A DNA stretch of 64,000 nt from Branchiostoma lanceolatum (GCF_035083965.1 NC_089726.1:11847501-11911500); one strand, 5' to 3'. Shown: positions 51,780 to 63,626, counted from the first letter of the stretch. Notes: generated by a model from the letters alone, not told the origin. A program made the numbers and translations.

Positions 51780-54700
51780 ATGGCCGCTTCAGTCTTCCTG
51801 GTTTTCATAGTTGTTCTCGGGACAGGTTAGAACGATTAGTTCTTCCTTTGTTCTACTCAGTCGATTTCGTGATCGTTGAATTCGTGGTAATGTCGCAGCA
51901 CGTAATACTGCACAACAATGTATAGATCATGATGTGGTTTCAGCTAACGTCCTTAAACTGCACCACTTTTATCAATCATAACACCATAGCTACAATATCT
52001 TCGAACAAACGGATATTTTGTTAAATCTAGTTTTGGCTTCACGCTTTTAGGAAAGGATTAAAAAGTTGAAGATGAAAGTTTGTCTCAGGAAACTGGATTG
52101 TACAAGTTGGCGCTCATAGACCACGGCAAGGCCATTACGAAATATAGCCGTAAGTTTCGTCGTGAATATGTAATGATGGAATCTCTGTCGTTAAAGGCAG
52201 ATGATGCCTCTTCATAATCGCTGAATTCAAGTAAGCGTCCCTCAAAGTTTCCTTGAAAATATGAAAAATGACGGAAACGCTTGGCTGTCCAAAGTGCCAA
52301 AGTCCATAGTTAAGAGATTATTGCCGGAGGAGGTAAGTTAAATACTCACAACTTCAACCATTGTCACCTGTTTGTTCAACGTTACTTATTAAACGTCATG
52401 ATGATTGGTGACACGTCCTGTAATGTTAATATGTAACACGTTCTTACTGTGTGCATGTCGTACGTTTGTTTTCTTACATACACAATCCAATGCTTGCTGT
52501 TCTTAGAATACAAATGTGGCATCCCCAAAGAACAAAATACCACGTACAATTATGAATATGCAAACGAGAGAACAGGAACAGGAAAGTACTCATTCATTAT
52601 AACAGTATCCTTTTTCCTGCTTAGCTTCTGGTGAATACTGTTCTTCCTCCTCCTCCACCGGGGGAACATTCTATCCTGGTTTCAGCTGCCCAAGATCCAG
52701 TGATGCCCGTGATGAGACGTACTGTTGTGGTACCAGGACAAGCCCCCGCTGCTGCGATTCGCGCTACCGTTCACAGGTACAGGTGAAGTATAAAACTACG
52801 CTGCAGCTGGTTAAGGGCCCTGTCACACTTGTGCGTATATTCATGTGCGCATGAGGTGTATATTAACATTTTGTTTTAGGCAAAGTTTGCGGGGAAGAAT
52901 TAAGTTGTTTTCTTAGCTTGAAAGTTCATCTGTGTTGGTAGAAATCATTCTTAAACAAGTTTTAACTGTAATTTCCAACACAAGAAATTGAACTTACCCA
53001 AATTCTCGACCGTACGACATTGGCCTTTGTCAAGGAGTGATCCATCCACCGCTGGGATGACGTCACGTTATGCAGATAGCAAACGTGACTCCGTGAGTAG
53101 TGGATCGTAAGTAGCGGAAAGTCTGTGGCGCCCGTTGTTTTCTACTTTAACGCACAGTTGTGCAGCTTGGTTATTGAACCAAAGAAATAACTTTTTCGGC
53201 CGCAAATTTTACCTAAAGCAAAAAAATGTTAATACGCAACTCATGCGGACTGGCATATACGCACAACTGTGATGGGTGCTTAAGGGATGTACAGCTCCTG
53301 GTAACGTTACAAACTAGTTGGTAACTGGGAGAACCGGGTCCAAATTCTGGGACAGAACATTTCGGTTGGGCTGCACTTGTCTTTCGGAAGAGACGCACGT
53401 ACAATGGGGCGGGGTCCCGTGCTCGCGGAGGCGCTGCGAGAGCGTTAAAGGGGAAGGGCTAACAACCCATCCCTGTAAAAATAAATATACCCTGCTACAG
53501 AAACAGCAAGGAAACCTGCTGACCTTTGTGCCACTAGTTATAAGCAGTACAAGATGAAAGTACAACAACAACACAGATGAAGTATTGAACCTTTATTTTG
53601 TTTTTGTAAATGATGAAATTTGATATTAACGAAGTACCTGGTATTAATGTATAGTAAAGTAAGATTCGAAGCTGTAGGGTGAACAGAAACATGAGTAGGA
53701 GTAGATGTGCTTCTGCCAATTCCAGTACAGTGCAGTACAAAATAACTATGTTATGATCTTGACTTTCTATCTCACTTTAGAAAATCAGCTACCTCGACTA
53801 TAGCTACTTCTATCTCGGGTGAGTGTTGTTTTGTTCACTAACATTAACACTAACACTAAGATTACGGGGTCTGATTCAGTTTGAATCCTGTCAGAAATCG
53901 CCACATATCAACTATTATTTAGCGTGCCGAAACAATTGAAACAATGACAGCCATATAGCATTATCTATGATATAGAGAAATGTTACAGATCTTCTAAAAG
54001 TTATTGATGGCACTGCAATATCATATTCCACCTCGTTTGTAATGACAAGATGTCTTTTGCATTGCTATCGGTCACGCATGGTAAAGAAACTCTGCAACTG
54101 TTAATCTCGCAGCACCGGACCCATCGTAGGCATCGTCATAGGCTGTATCGCGTTCATCGTCTTCGTCATCACGGTGTGCTGCTGCTGCTGCAGCGCCTGC
54201 TGCGGGTCTAACCGTCCGTGTAAGTACGGTGGTTTATCATAAATCATCATCATCATCATCATTATACAGGATGCGCATTACAGTGGCAGAGGCAGACTGA
54301 TGGGTATCAGAACAAAGAATTCATGTGGAGACGTAGAAAAATATGCATTAGAGGAAAAGAGAACATAGACAACGAAGGAAAGAAAAATAGAAAGATGTTC
54401 AAAGCGAATCTAACATCATGTGATAGATCTACGCGTGATCAAACACATGTTTATTGGAAGGCAGTTCATATGTTAACGTTAATGTTCTGACTGTCAATTC
54501 TGTTAATTAGAGCATTTGGCTACCAATGCAAAAAAAGGGTCATTAAGAAATCGCCACGATTTTCCTTCCAATATCTGAGAGGTTATCAAATGGAGCGTAT
54601 ACGGAAGATGTAGAAATGTTAAATGTTTCCCTTCTCAACAGCTCCAACGGCGACTGTGGTCCCGATGCAACCGGGAGCTGTCGTCGCTTACCCCGGCCAG

Positions 54701-54883
54701 CAGTACCCGCAGTACCCTCCCGGCAGCGAGATGGCGCAGTACCCCCCTCAAGGCCAACAGGAACCCCCTCCCGCCATGCAGTACGTCCCTCCTGGACAAC
54801 AGCCGCCGGTATACCCAGTGGCTCAGGGTGACATGGCCTACCCTCCCACCTACCCAGGACAGGGAGGCCAGCCCGCAAAGTAG
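51780..54883 (+). CDS. Shisa-like protein 8 (subfamily B; two ectodomain cysteines missing)
   Basis: Five exons, 51780-51825, 52625-52776, 53781-53818, 54113-54219 and 54642-54883, phases 1-0-2-1, 194 residues. The signal peptide is MAASVFLVFIVVLGTG. The ectodomain ASGEYCSSSS, FSCP, TYCC, RCCDSRYRSQ then KISYLDYSYFYLG has only six of the eight family cysteines. Gene 9 reads CCDSCYLSQ and NTNYCPG at the same places. The membrane exon TGPIVGIVIGC runs to VCCCCCSACC. The tail has QYPP units, PPVY and PPTY (two PPxY motifs) and ends GGQPAK. The extra intron inside the ectodomain (phase 0, after ...SQ) defines subfamily B. Intron 2 carries a MITE and a SINE-like repeat. Confidence 0.9.
52815..53279. 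mobile_element. TTAA-flanked MITE, 465 bp
   Basis: The left end GGGCCCTGTCACACTTGTGC and the right end read inward GCACCCATCACAGTTGTGCG continue as imperfect inverted repeats of about 70 bp (both include GTGCGTATAT and ATTAACATTTT). TTAA is on both sides (52811-52814 and 53280-53283). No coding capacity. Located in intron 2 of Shisa-like gene 8. Confidence 0.85.
53284..53580 (+). repeat. SINE-like dispersed repeat ending in ACA units
   Basis: Body words CTTTCGGAAGAGACG and AACCCATCCCTGTAAAAATA, and an end reading GATGAAAGTACAACAACAAC. It looks like a retroposon with a simple-repeat tail. It directly abuts the preceding MITE. Class uncertain. Confidence 0.5.
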
Positions 54884-55329
54884 TAGAAGGGCGCCACTGA
54901 TGTTCCACAGTTTGCTTTTGACTCTATTGCGATTGGCCTTTTCTTATGACAGAATTTTGTCGCCAGGTATTTCTTTCGTTAATCATATACTTCACAATCA
55001 ACCAATAGATACAACAGTTGATCATTAATGAGTAATACCATTAGATATTACCCTGGGTGCCATCCTCCAGAGTAACGGCTGGCTCAATCTTTTCGCTTGC
55101 TCACCGTGAAATATGCCGTTTTTCCTTATATTGAATGTATCACCAATATTTTGAATTATCTTTTTATAATGTTCAGCACAAAGGATCATTACAGTTGACA
55201 TTGTCTTTTATCTGTAAAACCATGCCATTAAATATTTTGTTCTGGCCACTACATCAGCAATGTCTGTAGATTCATTTCTCTTTGATAAAACAGAAAAAAG
55301 CGATTTGGGCATTACAGTTTCTAATTCTT
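54884..55329. other. Spacer between Shisa-like genes 8 and 9
   Basis: CCTGGGTGCCATCC at about 55052-55065 matches the end of the hairpin element at 61304-61428, so a fragment of that family may be present. Nothing else was recognised. Confidence 0.4.
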
Positions 55330-55498
55330 TGCTATATTAAATCTATCGGGACCATAACGAGAAACAGTACATTACACAAAACCATCCACCCCTCGTTGAG
55401 GTTGGTACGTCCCTATTGTCCTATATTGATAAATTTCTGAGTCAGACCAAGAACGCCATTCCTTAGCAACACGCCGCAGAGGGAAGACGGAAGAAAAC
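55330..55498 (+). promoter_or_regulatory. Conserved promoter-proximal block of Shisa-like gene 9
   Basis: Paralogous to 51590-51779: CACCCCTCGTTGAGGTTGGTACG, GAGTCAGACCAAG and CTTAGCAACACGCCG before the ATG. Confidence 0.45.
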
Positions 55499-58360
55499 AT
55501 GGCCGCTTCAGTCTTGCTGGTTTTGATAGTTGTCCTTGGAACAGGTGAGAACTATAAGTGCCCTTTTTGTTCTACTCAGTCGATTTCAAGATCGTTTAAT
55601 TCGTGGTAATGACACCGTGAGCACTTACCGCTGTACCACAGTGTGATAGTATGACGTGGTTTTAGCTAACTTCGTTAAACTGCATTTCATAGTCACTTTT
55701 AGCTACATGTATGGTACTGTGGCTGCAATATCTAAGAACAAGCAGATATTTTTGTTAATTATAGCTAGTTAAAGCTTCGCCTTTGAAGAAGGGCACCACA
55801 AAGTCGACGACGAACGTTTGTCTCAGGAATTTGTGTACAAAGTGGCGCTCATAGGACTCGTAAGGGTCCGAGGAAAACCGCCGTATGATGGATCCAGCCG
55901 TACGTGAATGTGTAATGTTGGCGTTTCTGTCGTAAAATGCTGATATCGCAACGTTATCGTTTGAATTCAAGCTAGGGTCACCAAGCCTAGCTCAGAGATC
56001 CTTGTCGGGCAGGGTAAGGCAAACACCCGCACCCTACACTGCGGTGCAACTGTTTGTGCAACGTTACCAATTAACCTCATAGTTATGTTTGGTCAACTTT
56101 ATGTCGCGCCCTGTTATGTCTCATACACAACACATTCTTTCTGAGTGCATAAATGGGAAAGTGTTTTCCTTATATAAATACACATTTCAATTACAGCTAT
56201 TCTTGCAATACTGATGTTTCATCCTCGAAGAACAAAGCATTGTGCACAATCAGGAATAAACAAACGGGAGATCAGCTACAGGAACAGGACGCACTTCGAT
56301 AACAAATATCCCCTTTTCTACTTATATAATTAGCTTCTGGTGAATACTGTTCTGCCTACAATGATATCTTCGGAAACTACCAACAAGGTTTCAACTGTCC
56401 AAGATACACTGAGGGTGAATCCTATGATGAGTCGTACTGTTGTGGTACCAGCAGCATCCCCTACTGCTGCGATTCGTGCTACCTTTCACAGGTAAACTAT
56501 GAAAGTAGGCCTTAGGTTATGGACAAAGCAAGAACCCTTTCTTTTGTATTTGTAAATGACGACGAAATGTAAACATTACCGAATAGCCGTGTTTTATTCA
56601 CACCGACGTTTCGGTGACCGTCTGTCACCTTCCTCGGGACAATTCTGACTGGTTCACTTTACACTGCAGCTATAGGTGTCACTGCTTATAGATGCGGTCC
56701 CAAACGTAAATTATTGACATATGTACACAGAGTTTATGCGGTGTTGGGTATTGGTCCGGCGCCTGGTATTAACGCATAGGAAGGGATAATTCAAACCACC
56801 TGTAAGAAGAATAGAGAGAAACATAAGTGGGAATGAATGTGCTCCCATGTCTTCTAGTACAAAACAACTATGTGATGACCTTGACTTTCTATCTACCTAC
56901 AGAACACTAACTACTGCCCAGGCTCGGATATAGATTACTACTTCTCTCTCAGGTGAGTTGTTTACTGACTTCTGTGCCAAACTATCGTGGTCTGATTCAG
57001 TTTGAATTTCTGCAAATATCGATGTATATGATCGATTATTGCGGTCTAGTGTGGTGAATAGATTGATCGATAGAAAGAACAACAACCATACATTATCATA
57101 TAGATTAGATAAATACTACACATATCTAAAGTTATTGTTGGCACTACAATATGATATTCTACCTTCTTGTGTGATACATTGGCCATGTGTGTGTTAACGG
57201 CAGACGTCACAGATGATTCCCCCTGTTGGATTGATTATTCCTGTATTTATCCGCCAGAGGCAGGCAGCACACAACGTCTCACATCTGTCCTTACGCTAAC
57301 TTAACTGCTGAGCTGAATAGATTTTCACCAAAAGGGAAAGCTTTGACCCCACCTATTCATTTTAACCCCAAAGTCTCAAGATTGGGCCACAATTTTTAAG
57401 GAAATGTTTTCAAGGATTTTAAGTTGGCGTTAAAATCGTGTCCTCCACTGACCTTTAAGGAACTGTAACTTTTTTATGTCACTGCAGCACCGGAGCCATT
57501 GTGGGCATTGCCCTGGGTTGTCTCGCCTTCATCGCCTTCATCATAGCGCTGTGCATCTGCTGCTGCTGCGCCTGCTGCAAGTCTAACAATCGGAGTAAGT
57601 ATGGTGGTTTATCGTACATTATACAGTATAGCGGGTACACATTACGGTACAAGCCAAAGATAGCTGGAGGGATATACTAAGACGAAACAAGTTTTCAGGT
57701 GGAAACGTCGAAAAATATACATAGAAGAAAATAGAACATAGACAACGAAGGAATGGCATGCATATAGACAGATCTGAAGTGCATCTGGCATCATGTGATA
57801 CACCAAAGTCGAAAATTCACCGCACATAATCAAGCACATATTGGGAGGTAGGAGTAATATCTTAATGTTCTGACTGTCGACTCTGTTATTGGGAGGTTTC
57901 GGCTACGTTCCCTGAAAAACAGGGCATTAAGAAATCACTACCATCTTCCCTGAATGAATTGTCCGCATACACAGGGTAATGAGTAAATATGTTTTATTTC
58001 TCAACAGCTCAAAGGACGACTGTGGTCCAGGGGCAGTCGGGAGCTGCCGTCACCGTGGCACAGACCACGTACCCCGGTCAGCAGTACCCGCAGTACCCTC
58101 CCAGCAGCGAGATGACGCAGTACCCCCCTCCAGGAGCACAGTATCCCCCTCCAGGAGCACAGTACCCCCCTCCAGGTGCACAATACCCCCCTGCAGGAGC
58201 ACAGTACCCCCCTCCAGGGGCACAGTACCCCCCACAGGACCAACAGTACCCTCCTGCAGCCCCTCAATACGCCCCTCCTGGCCAACAGCCTCCGTACCCA
58301 GTCGCCCAGGGTGACATGGTCTACCCACCTGCCTACCCTGGACAGCCCTTGAAGCAGTAG
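55499..58360 (+). CDS. Shisa-like protein 9 (subfamily B)
   Basis: Exons 55499-55544, 56334-56491, 56903-56952, 57488-57594 and 58008-58360, phases 1-0-2-1, 237 residues, the longest of the array. The signal peptide is MAASVLLVLIVVLGTG. The ectodomain ASGEYCSAYN, FNCP, SYCC, YCCDSCYLSQ and NYCPG has all eight cysteines. The membrane exon STGAIVGIALGC ends LCICCCCACCK. The tail AQTTYPGQQY is followed by five QYPPPGA-type units (a 21-bp minisatellite, about 58118-58228), then QYAPPGQQ and one PPAY. AATAAA is near 58480. It is the closest paralogue of gene 8, and the upstream DNA was duplicated with it. Confidence 0.92.
56585..56645 (-). repeat. Hammerhead-like repeat fragment
   Basis: On the minus strand: CCGAGGAA, GGTGAC, AGACG-type loop, GTCACC, GAAACGTCGGTGTGAATAAA. 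This is the CYGANGAA-stem-GAAAC layout seen in the arms of the element at 25455-26091, with a different stem sequence that still pairs. It is typical of Penelope-like element ends. Located in intron 2 of Shisa-like gene 9. Confidence 0.5.
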
Positions 58361-59450
58361 AAGGGCTCCACTAATATTCCACAGAGTGATTTTTCTGACA
58401 TAAATCTATTGGATTGTGTCTGGTGTTAAAGATTATCTGTTTCAATCAATAGATACATGTACAACAGTCACATTGTAGGAATAATAAATGCCCATAAAGG
58501 GCCATTTGATCAACGGCGAGTAATACCTTAGAACATCCCCTATTTTTTTCTACAGACAGTATCAGCAATATTCTTATAGGGCTCATTGTAACAAGTTTTC
58601 TTTAATGAAACAGAATTAAGAAAAGATTTGCGCACAATAAGATTTAGTCTATGACTGTTCGCCACGTAAACTCTTTGAACGGTCCATGTAGTAAGAGTTG
58701 GGCGGTGAAAGGTGGCTACTCCAATCTTTGACAGCGTTGTTCAGAGTTATGATATTAAAAAATTAGTTATAACTACATGACTCGTTGTTGTCTGACCTCT
58801 CCCTTGATATACATCATTTGTTAACACAAGCGATAGTTTCGGACTCACGTTGTACAGTGTAATACATATGGGCGGGCTTGCTTCATCTCTCAATTGAATG
58901 TATCTCTATATATAATGACTATACAAAAGATCACCACCTACTAGAAGAAGTATTCAATAGATATAGACAAAAAACTGGATAGTAGCTACCAACATGAAAT
59001 AAGCGCTTCGATCTTTACATCTTATATTTGAAATCATCGCCTACCCCAATACCTATACAATTCCGACGTGCATCTATCAAAATAGTGACGAAAAGAGGAT
59101 AACATATAATCATTGACATGTACATGGCAAAAAATAAACCGTTATTGCTGTCATGCATTGCTGTGTATATTCGAGCCGTCTACCCCAGCCCGTCCGGTAG
59201 TTGGTCGGTCCCAATCGACGGTTCTCGGTAGCCTACACCAGCAGGCCTTTCTACGGGGATACAAATTGTAACGTTAGGATTCGGCAAAAAAGGTTTAAAA
59301 AATTGGCCAGGAGAGTCAGTCAACGGGAAGATTAATATTTCCCCCTCAGACTGCGGCTGCAAATGATTAACCTATGGTGGCCAAACTCTCTTGGCAATTA
59401 TTCTCCCTATAGCCGCTGTAGTCAGTCTGGTAGAGACTACGTTCTCGGTG
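58361..59450. other. Spacer between Shisa-like genes 9 and 10
   Basis: AT-rich, with no recognised repeat or gene. Confidence 0.4.
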
Positions 59451-59458
59451 TGACGTCA
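59451..59458 (+). promoter_or_regulatory. Full CRE palindrome TGACGTCA
   Basis: The consensus CREB/ATF site lies 60 bp upstream of the ATG of Shisa-like gene 10, on the edge of a likely 5' UTR. Other genes of the array carry half sites at similar distances (near 22770, 26646 and 26668). Confidence 0.5.
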
Positions 59459-59517
59459 GAGGGTAGTTTCGCACAGAGCTGCACATCAAAAACAGGTGGG
59501 AGAGACAAGACGCCAAC

Positions 59518-61910
59518 ATGTCCGTCGCTGTGGTGCTGTTTGTGATCGCTGTTCTTGGGACTGGTAAGAAATTTGTTCCCTCTTTGTGTTACTCATTTGT
59601 CTACGACAGAAAAGGCTTCCTCGTATACAAGGTTACAACGTACACGTAGTCTCAGTTGGTCTTCTTTTACAATAAAGAAATACCAATATTTTCATGATAC
59701 TGTGTAAAGTGCTAATTGATATGGTATTTTTGGACTGATCCTTTTGGGTGATTCAATCTACTAACCTGTAAACGGACTAGTCCAAATCCAAAGACAAGTG
59801 TTGTAGCTCGTGGGAGGAACTTGACGTGGTACAAAATGGCGGCCAGTGATTAATGGCAAAGTTTATATGATAAGCCAACAACCAGCCACTGTGTCGTCGT
59901 AAAGGGTCATAAAATGGGCTTGTCTGTTCTTTTGATTTTTAAGGATATACCTTATACCCTTACTTTATGACATCAAGTTAATAAAATTTCTAAGGGGATA
60001 TCGAAAATGGCATGGGATCTGGTGTGTACATTGTGACAAAGTGTATATTTGAACAATTTGTGTCGTAGAGTAGAGCTTGGACTGGGTGAGGTACTCGAAA
60101 ACATCCTCGCTCTTGGTCCGGCCAAAGTTCCAAAGTGTTGATGGCAGACGTATTTGCCCTACGATACGTCATCGGCCCACTACCTTTGTATGTGTGTTTT
60201 ATTATACAAACGAAACGATCATTCATGTTCATGAAGTGATGAACCTAAGTAGTCTGGTTCAACCAAGGAGGTCAAAATCTTATTTTAACCTCCTTGGTTC
60301 AACGTTAATGTTGACAACACCCTGGCAGAACTGATCATCAGATAAAAACGAATATGATACAGAATTCGAAGCCATGAGAGAGCTTCATGCCATGCTGACT
60401 TTCCTGTGTCATACGTAGCTTCGGGAGAGCGCTGTCGCGGCTACACCGACGCCTTCGGAGACTACCATGCTGGCTTCAGCTGCCCAACCTCGAGTGACTT
60501 CTCCTCGGAGACGTACTGCTGTGGCACCTCCTCATACCCGTACTGCTGCAGTTCCTGTCTGCTGTCTCAGGTGGCGTGACTTTTAAGACTTTGCAATTGA
60601 CAAAGCAATTCTTAACTTTTGGTTTAGGCAGCTGCACTGACAGTGGAAGTATGGTTGGTCTACCTTTTTAGTTTAGCTTTATCTAATGCTACTAGCTAAA
60701 TCAGACAATGCTATCAAGAAGACCTTTGCTCTTGATGCTACACGTTTTTACAAAACATAAACAGCTTCAACTTGTCGTAAAAGCCTTTCTCGCGCAAACT
60801 CAACATTTTGCCCTTAATAGATACATTTATGCTACCACAGTTCATTTCATCTGTTTCTCCATCTATCTACAGTTCACCTTTTCTTGTGACGCCGACGACA
60901 TAGGCGACATCGTCTACCTCGGGTCAGTATGTGTATGATTACGTATACGTGGCCTACAACGTGCCAATGCAATATTGAGGTTTTACCAGGGATGGTCAAT
61001 TGTCTCATATAGCGGGAAACAAACCAAATGTTTCCATGAACTTTAGAATACAGTCTCCTGGCCGTCTCTGAGCCATCGTTACAGTTATCGATATCGATAT
61101 CTTTTAAGGTCACGGAGATTAAACAAATAACATGACATGCACTGCTACCCACAGCACCGGAGCCATTGTAGGCATTGCCCTGGGCAGTCTCGCCTTCATC
61201 GGCATCATCATCACGGTGTGCTGCTGCTGCTGCTGCGCCTGCTGTGCCGGCTGCCGCTCGAACCCCCCGCGTAAGTACAACTTGTGGGAAAGGAGTGCGG
61301 TGGTAGCCTGGGTGCCATCCAGATACTACCGAGGTACTACACTCGGTACTACTCCAGATACTACACTCGCTTTTTTTCAGGGTAGCGAGTGTAAGAGCCC
61401 CGGTAGTACTCGGATGGCACCCAGGCTAATGTGGGGGCAGGAACAACGAAATCTATGCAAAGTTGCAAACAGACAGAAGCAGATGAACAGAATCATGAAA
61501 GGGACAATATTACTAAGAGAAACATAGAACGGGACAAAGGGAAGGTAACTTTCTTTGTCATGGATGAGATGTTACTGCCACTTAATAAGATTTAAAGAGG
61601 TAGACGTTGTTTTAGATGGAAGTCTACCGGAGCTAACACTGTTGTGCTTTACTTCTCAACAGCCACAACGACTGTGATCACTAACCAACCGGCGGCTGGC
61701 GTCACCGTGGCGCAGACCTCGTACCAGCCGTACCCGCAGTACCCTCCCAGCCGAGAGATGGCGCAGTACCCCCCTCCAGGGGCACAGTACCCCCCTCCAG
61801 GGCCACAGTACCCCCCTCCAGGGCCACAGTACCCCCCTCAGGGCCAACAGGGTGGAATGGTCTACCCCCCTCCCTACCCTGGACAGGGTGGCCAACCCAT
61901 GAAGCACTAA
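59518..61910 (+). CDS. Shisa-like protein 10 (subfamily B)
   Basis: Exons 59518-59563, 60419-60570, 60873-60922, 61155-61270 and 61663-61910, phases 1-0-2-1, 203 residues. The signal peptide is MSVAVVLFVIAVLGTG. The ectodomain ASGERCRGYT, FSCP, TYCC, YCCSSCLLSQ and FTFSCDAD has eight cysteines. The membrane exon GTGAIVGIALGS runs to VCCCCCCACCAGC. The tail AQTSYQPYPQ is followed by QYPPPG units and one PPPY, and ends GQPMKH. Splice phases and the membrane/tail exons match genes 8 and 9. A hairpin element lies in intron 4 just after the donor. Confidence 0.92.
60256..60302. repeat. 47-bp hairpin
   Basis: GGTTCAACCAAGGAGGT and ACCTCCTTGGTTCAAC-type arms around a 12-15 bp A/T-rich loop, in intron 1 of Shisa-like gene 10. 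Confidence 0.7.
61304..61428. mobile_element. 125-bp fold-back MITE
   Basis: The ends TAGCCTGGGTGCCATCC and GGATGGCACCCAGGCTA are perfect inverted repeats. Inside, the related words CGGTAGTACT and GGTAGTACTCGG and CGAGTGTA further pair. A fragment of the same family is at 55052. Located in intron 4 of Shisa-like gene 10. Confidence 0.85.
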
Positions 61911-63300
61911 ATGTGCACTAAATGATGTTCCGCAGTGCTCGTCTCCTATGCACCATAATAGTTTGGTACTAATTACCGTACTAATTACCTTCGCATAGAG
62001 CTCCACATAGCCAAGCAAAGTGACATAGATGGAATGTACATAATTATGAAGTAGGATATGTATCCTTTGAGAACTTCTAATTTCAAATCGCTTGAGCACA
62101 AACCTGCTACAATGATGAAGACATTACATTGTTATTCGATACTACAAATATACTCTGATGGTAGCTTAAACAACGTACATGTACCTGATACGACAATGTT
62201 TACATACATGTAGCGGGCTCTCTTATCGGTTGTATGGCTTAGAATCATGTTGAAAGGTCCAAGGCAGTAGGGTATGTGCGCGGTGATCGCGTTGTAGATT
62301 GCTGCTTAAAATGACTTGGCTTACATCAGGCTTTTTTCACTTCAAATATTTGGGATAGTACTTCTCAATCATACTCTCGAGCAAAACTGAAAAGTCCGTG
62401 GTGTTATGTGCAGTATACATCGTTTAAAAGCGCCAACTAGCAATTCAGAATATTATTGCAGTTATGGTTGATCGGTAATGTAAAGTAGGAATTGAAAGCC
62501 TTTCATACTCATTATAGAAAACACTGTGGCCTGGACTGCTATTTCAAGCAACGCGATTCATATTATAAGCTTGGTTGTGTAATTGACTCATTACTGTCTC
62601 TATTGTATTGGTTAGATTTCAAGAACTATCATTATGAATGGCCTAACATACATGTATTGTCATGTTTTCTTCTTCATGTCTTGGAAGCATTCCTTCTTCA
62701 CTGAATCAGATCAGCATCCCCAAGTTTACTGATGTTGCATCTACAGCACATATCCCTAAAACCCCCGTTTTAAGAAATCCCAGATATATGTAGGTATATG
62801 GTACCCTGCGGATTTAGGTGAAGTAGCGTTGATTACAATCTTCTCGCAGCGGCCAAAAACAGCACTGCAGATTAGGCTGATATTAGTAGATGGTAGAATT
62901 TCAATACATTATAACAAGTTAATCATGATCATATGTGATATTCTAAACCGAACCCCAAAATGTGCATTGCATCAGTATTTAGGACCGCACCCAGTCAATG
63001 GAGAAAGGAAAGTTTTATTTGTAGTATAGAACAAAGTTAACACACACAATACAATGATAGAAGAACAACATTGGCTAACTTGGTTTCGAGAGGCAACCAA
63101 CAACAACTTCGTTATTCGAGATAAACAGTTTTTACATAACGAGATTTGTGAAACTCTCCCATTTTGGCACAGATGTTGTGTTGACGCAAATATCAGAGCA
63201 CTTTGGCGAAGAAACAAATATCTAGAGATGTTGAATGGCAGATAACATTCAGGTTCACTTTGTACAGTATATGTACTTAAAATGATGTGTACATATAGTC
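61911..63300. other. Spacer between convergent Shisa-like genes 10 and 11
   Basis: No repeat boundary or coding exon was recognised. The open frames at 62829-63245 look like chance. Confidence 0.4.
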
Positions 63301-63626
63301 CTATCCGACTTGAGTCAGCTCGTACGGCGGTAACTCGTGTTCCGGACCCGTCGCCTGCCGCTGACGGAGTGAGACGGACTGTGGTGGCGGGGCAGTTGGC
63401 TGGGCTGGCGGGGCAGTTGGCTGGGCCTGCCGGGCTGGTGCCGATGCAGCTGGCGGGACCCGCTGGGCCGGATCTGCTGCAGCTGATGTGAAGGAGGTGG
63501 TGTTCTGTTGTGTGAACGTTTCTTGTGGCATGTATGGAGGTGGACTCTCGGCTGGTACGTAGGGAGGTGGTTGGAGTGGTCCCATCGGGAACATCTCCTG
63601 TCCGTGGTACGACTGAGGGTAGGCAG
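63301..63626 (-). CDS. Last exon of an eleventh Shisa-like / PPxY-tail gene
   Basis: Minus-strand exon with stop at 63301-63303 and an acceptor (CCCCAG) just right of 63626. It opens in phase 1, as the tail exons of the other ten genes do. It encodes about 108 residues: AYPQSYHGQE, PLQPPPYVPAESPPPYMPQE, an Ala/Pro-rich middle and LPPYELTQVG at the end. Two PPPY motifs and one LPPY are class I WW-domain ligands. The exons for signal peptide, ectodomain and membrane span must lie beyond 64000, so family membership rests on phase, position and composition. It could instead belong to another PY-tailed membrane protein such as a WBP1- or VOPP1-like gene. Confidence 0.65.
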
